Shown here: positions 41,723 through 42,639 of the stretch, piece after piece
Layout of the letters: every line of letters begins with the position of its first letter
How positions within the stretch are numbered: position 1 is the stretch's first letter
Source of the DNA: Azoarcus taiwanensis
Lineage (GTDB): Bacteria; Pseudomonadota; Gammaproteobacteria; Burkholderiales; Rhodocyclaceae
NCBI RefSeq assembly: GCF_012910885.1
Contig: NZ_WTVM01000018.1
Span: 1 to 42,639 of the forward strand
Length of the DNA: 42,639 bases
Reading direction: 5' to 3'
Translations under genes and position numbers: made by a program
Notes under the pieces: generated by a model
The model's input: the letters and a program-made list of their open reading frames with translations, nothing else
Databases searched by the model: none
What the model was told of the DNA's origin: nothing

Positions 41723-41879
41723 TCACCCCGCATGAACTCGGATTCCTGCACTGGATGGGCCATGGCAAACGGGCGAGCCCGCTACGCGCTCAACCGCGGC
41801 TTCCAGGATCATGGGATCGATACCTGCATTGAGAATGATGGGGTACTATCGGGATACAGGATGTAGCCGGAGACCTACG
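41723..41879. other. Spacer between the kinase and PhaM-like genes
   Basis: A 157-bp gap with no recognised gene or terminator. TACTAT and TTGAGA occur near its end but not at promoter spacing. Confidence 0.4.
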
Positions 41880-42341
41880 ATGTCCGAAGAGCATAGCGCC
41901 CAGGATCCACTCGAGTTCGTGAGCAAAATGTGGAACAGCATGGGCTTTCCACTACCCGGGATGGTGACACCCACTCTGGATATCGACGAGCTCGACAAGC
42001 GCATTCAGGATCTCAAGGCAGTCGAACACTGGCTCAAGATGAATCTGAACATGTTGCAGATGACGACCCAGGGTCTCGAGATGCAGCGTGCCGCCCTTGC
42101 TGCGGTGAAGGCGATGAGCGAGCAGGCGAGCGAACACCGTGGCGCACCCGGTGCGCAGGATGGCGACGCCAACCCGTTTGCCGCTGCTGCTGCAATGTGG
42201 CCCTGGAGCTTCATGGGCACTCCGCACGCCGAGCCGGCTGAGCAGGCCAGCAGCAAGCCCGATGAGAAGCCGAAACCCAAAGGCCGCAGCGGCGCGACTT
42301 CGCGCAGCGCAAGCAGCAGCAAGACGCGTGGCAAGAGCTGA
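41880..42341 (+). CDS. phaM: PhaM-like polyhydroxyalkanoate granule regulatory protein
   Basis: A 153-aa protein. The start at 41880 has GGAG 8 nt upstream; in-frame codons to 41811 lie in the spacer. The N-terminal half has the family pattern DPLEFVSKMWNSMGFPLPGM, PTLDIDELDKRIQDLKAVEH and a helical, coiled-coil-like stretch. An Ala/Pro linker leads to a Lys/Ser/Arg-rich tail (KPKPKGRSGATSRSASSSKT) resembling the DNA-binding tails of PhaM. In Cupriavidus, PhaM activates PHA synthase and tethers granules to the nucleoid. No phaC, phaB or phasin gene is in this window. Confidence 0.78.
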   Translation: MSEEHSAQDPLEFVSKMWNSMGFPLPGMVTPTLDIDELDKRIQDLKAVEHWLKMNLNMLQMTTQGLEMQRAALAAVKAMSEQASEHRGAPGAQDGDANPFAAAAAMWPWSFMGTPHAEPAEQASSKPDEKPKPKGRSGATSRSASSSKTRGKS

Positions 42342-42353
42342 TACGGAGAGGTT

Positions 42354-42639
42354 TCAGATAACCTGAAGCCACAGCGCGATTGTCGGCATCGCAAGCAAGG
42401 TGGTGACCGAGATCAGCCAGGCCACGCCTGGTCCGTCACCACCCATGCGCATCGCGAGGATGTAGGCGGAACTTGCCGACGGCAAGGCCGCGAAAAGAAT
42501 CAAGAGCTCGAACATCATGCCGTCCAGGCCAAGCTGGCGGCCGAGCAGCCAGGCAATCGCTGGCAGCAACATGAGCTTGACCACCACGATCCACCCGGCG
42601 CCTGCCCAGGATCCTTCTATCCGCCCCCAGCGCAACGCC
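42354..42639 (-). CDS. AEC-family permease, C-terminal part (cut by window end)
   Basis: At least 95 codons of an open frame that runs off the window; the true start lies beyond 42639. It has three hydrophobic segments: WIVVVKLMLLPAIAWLLG, MMFELLILFAALPSASSAYI and VAWLISVTTLLAMPTIALWL. The FAALPSASSAYILAMRMGGD segment and the closing helix are typical of auxin-efflux-carrier (AEC) family transporters. It converges on phaM with 12 nt between the stops. Confidence 0.8.
   Translation of the reverse strand, partial: ALRWGRIEGSWAGAGWIVVVKLMLLPAIAWLLGRQLGLDGMMFELLILFAALPSASSAYILAMRMGGDGPGVAWLISVTTLLAMPTIALWLQVI

Noticed and set aside
41723-41812. 29-codon minus-strand open frame between kinase and phaM
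   Set aside because: Too short, no SD and no known homologue.

Overview
The window looks like a chromosomal segment of a betaproteobacterium. I infer the Rhodocyclales (Azoarcus/Thauera/Aromatoleum-like) from the high G+C, the rpoBC-str-S10-spc-alpha gene order in one run, the tRNA-Tyr/Gly/Thr-tuf-tRNA-Trp-secE order, the fused indolepyruvate ferredoxin oxidoreductase and a PhaM-type protein. No genome search was possible, so the genus is a guess.

Region 1 (about 104-32350, all on the minus strand) is the core translation/transcription supercluster. In transcription order it holds: a strong promoter; tRNA-Tyr, tRNA-Gly, tRNA-Thr; tuf copy 1; tRNA-Trp; secE, nusG; rplK, rplA, rplJ, rplL; rpoB, rpoC; rpsL, rpsG, fusA, tuf copy 2, rpsJ; rplC, D, W, B, rpsS, rplV, rpsC, rplP, rpmC, rpsQ; rplN, X, E, rpsN, rpsH, rplF, rplR, rpsE, rpmD, rplO, secY, infA, rpmJ; rpsM, K, D, rpoA, rplQ; and an intrinsic terminator. 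All ORFs are intact. Candidate sigma-70 promoters sit at the classical E. coli operon boundaries: before the tRNA array, before rpsL, before rplN and before rpsM. A weaker one lies between rpsJ and rplC. Most larger spacers carry strong RNA hairpins, several with G-U pairs that form only in minus-strand RNA, as expected of attenuators, processing sites or leader regulators.

Region 2 (about 32590-42639) is ordinary-to-accessory sequence, mostly on the plus strand: a fused alpha/beta indolepyruvate ferredoxin oxidoreductase (1188 aa); a membrane-anchored SAM methyltransferase; an orphan ParA/MinD-type ATPase; a minus-strand NarL/LuxR response regulator; a divergent pair encoding a periplasmic ABC-type binding protein and an overlapping hybrid histidine kinase; a PhaM-like polyhydroxyalkanoate granule protein; and the C-terminal end of an AEC-family permease cut by the window edge.

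The most interesting points are: (i) the perfect 35-bp dyad containing the -35/-10 of the putative spc promoter; (ii) the rpsJ-rplC spacer with two mutually exclusive hairpins; (iii) the binding protein/hybrid kinase/regulator module, which has no transporter genes and a G8 tract just before the kinase start; and (iv) an orphan ParA-like ATPase about 4 kb from a PhaM-like granule-nucleoid protein.
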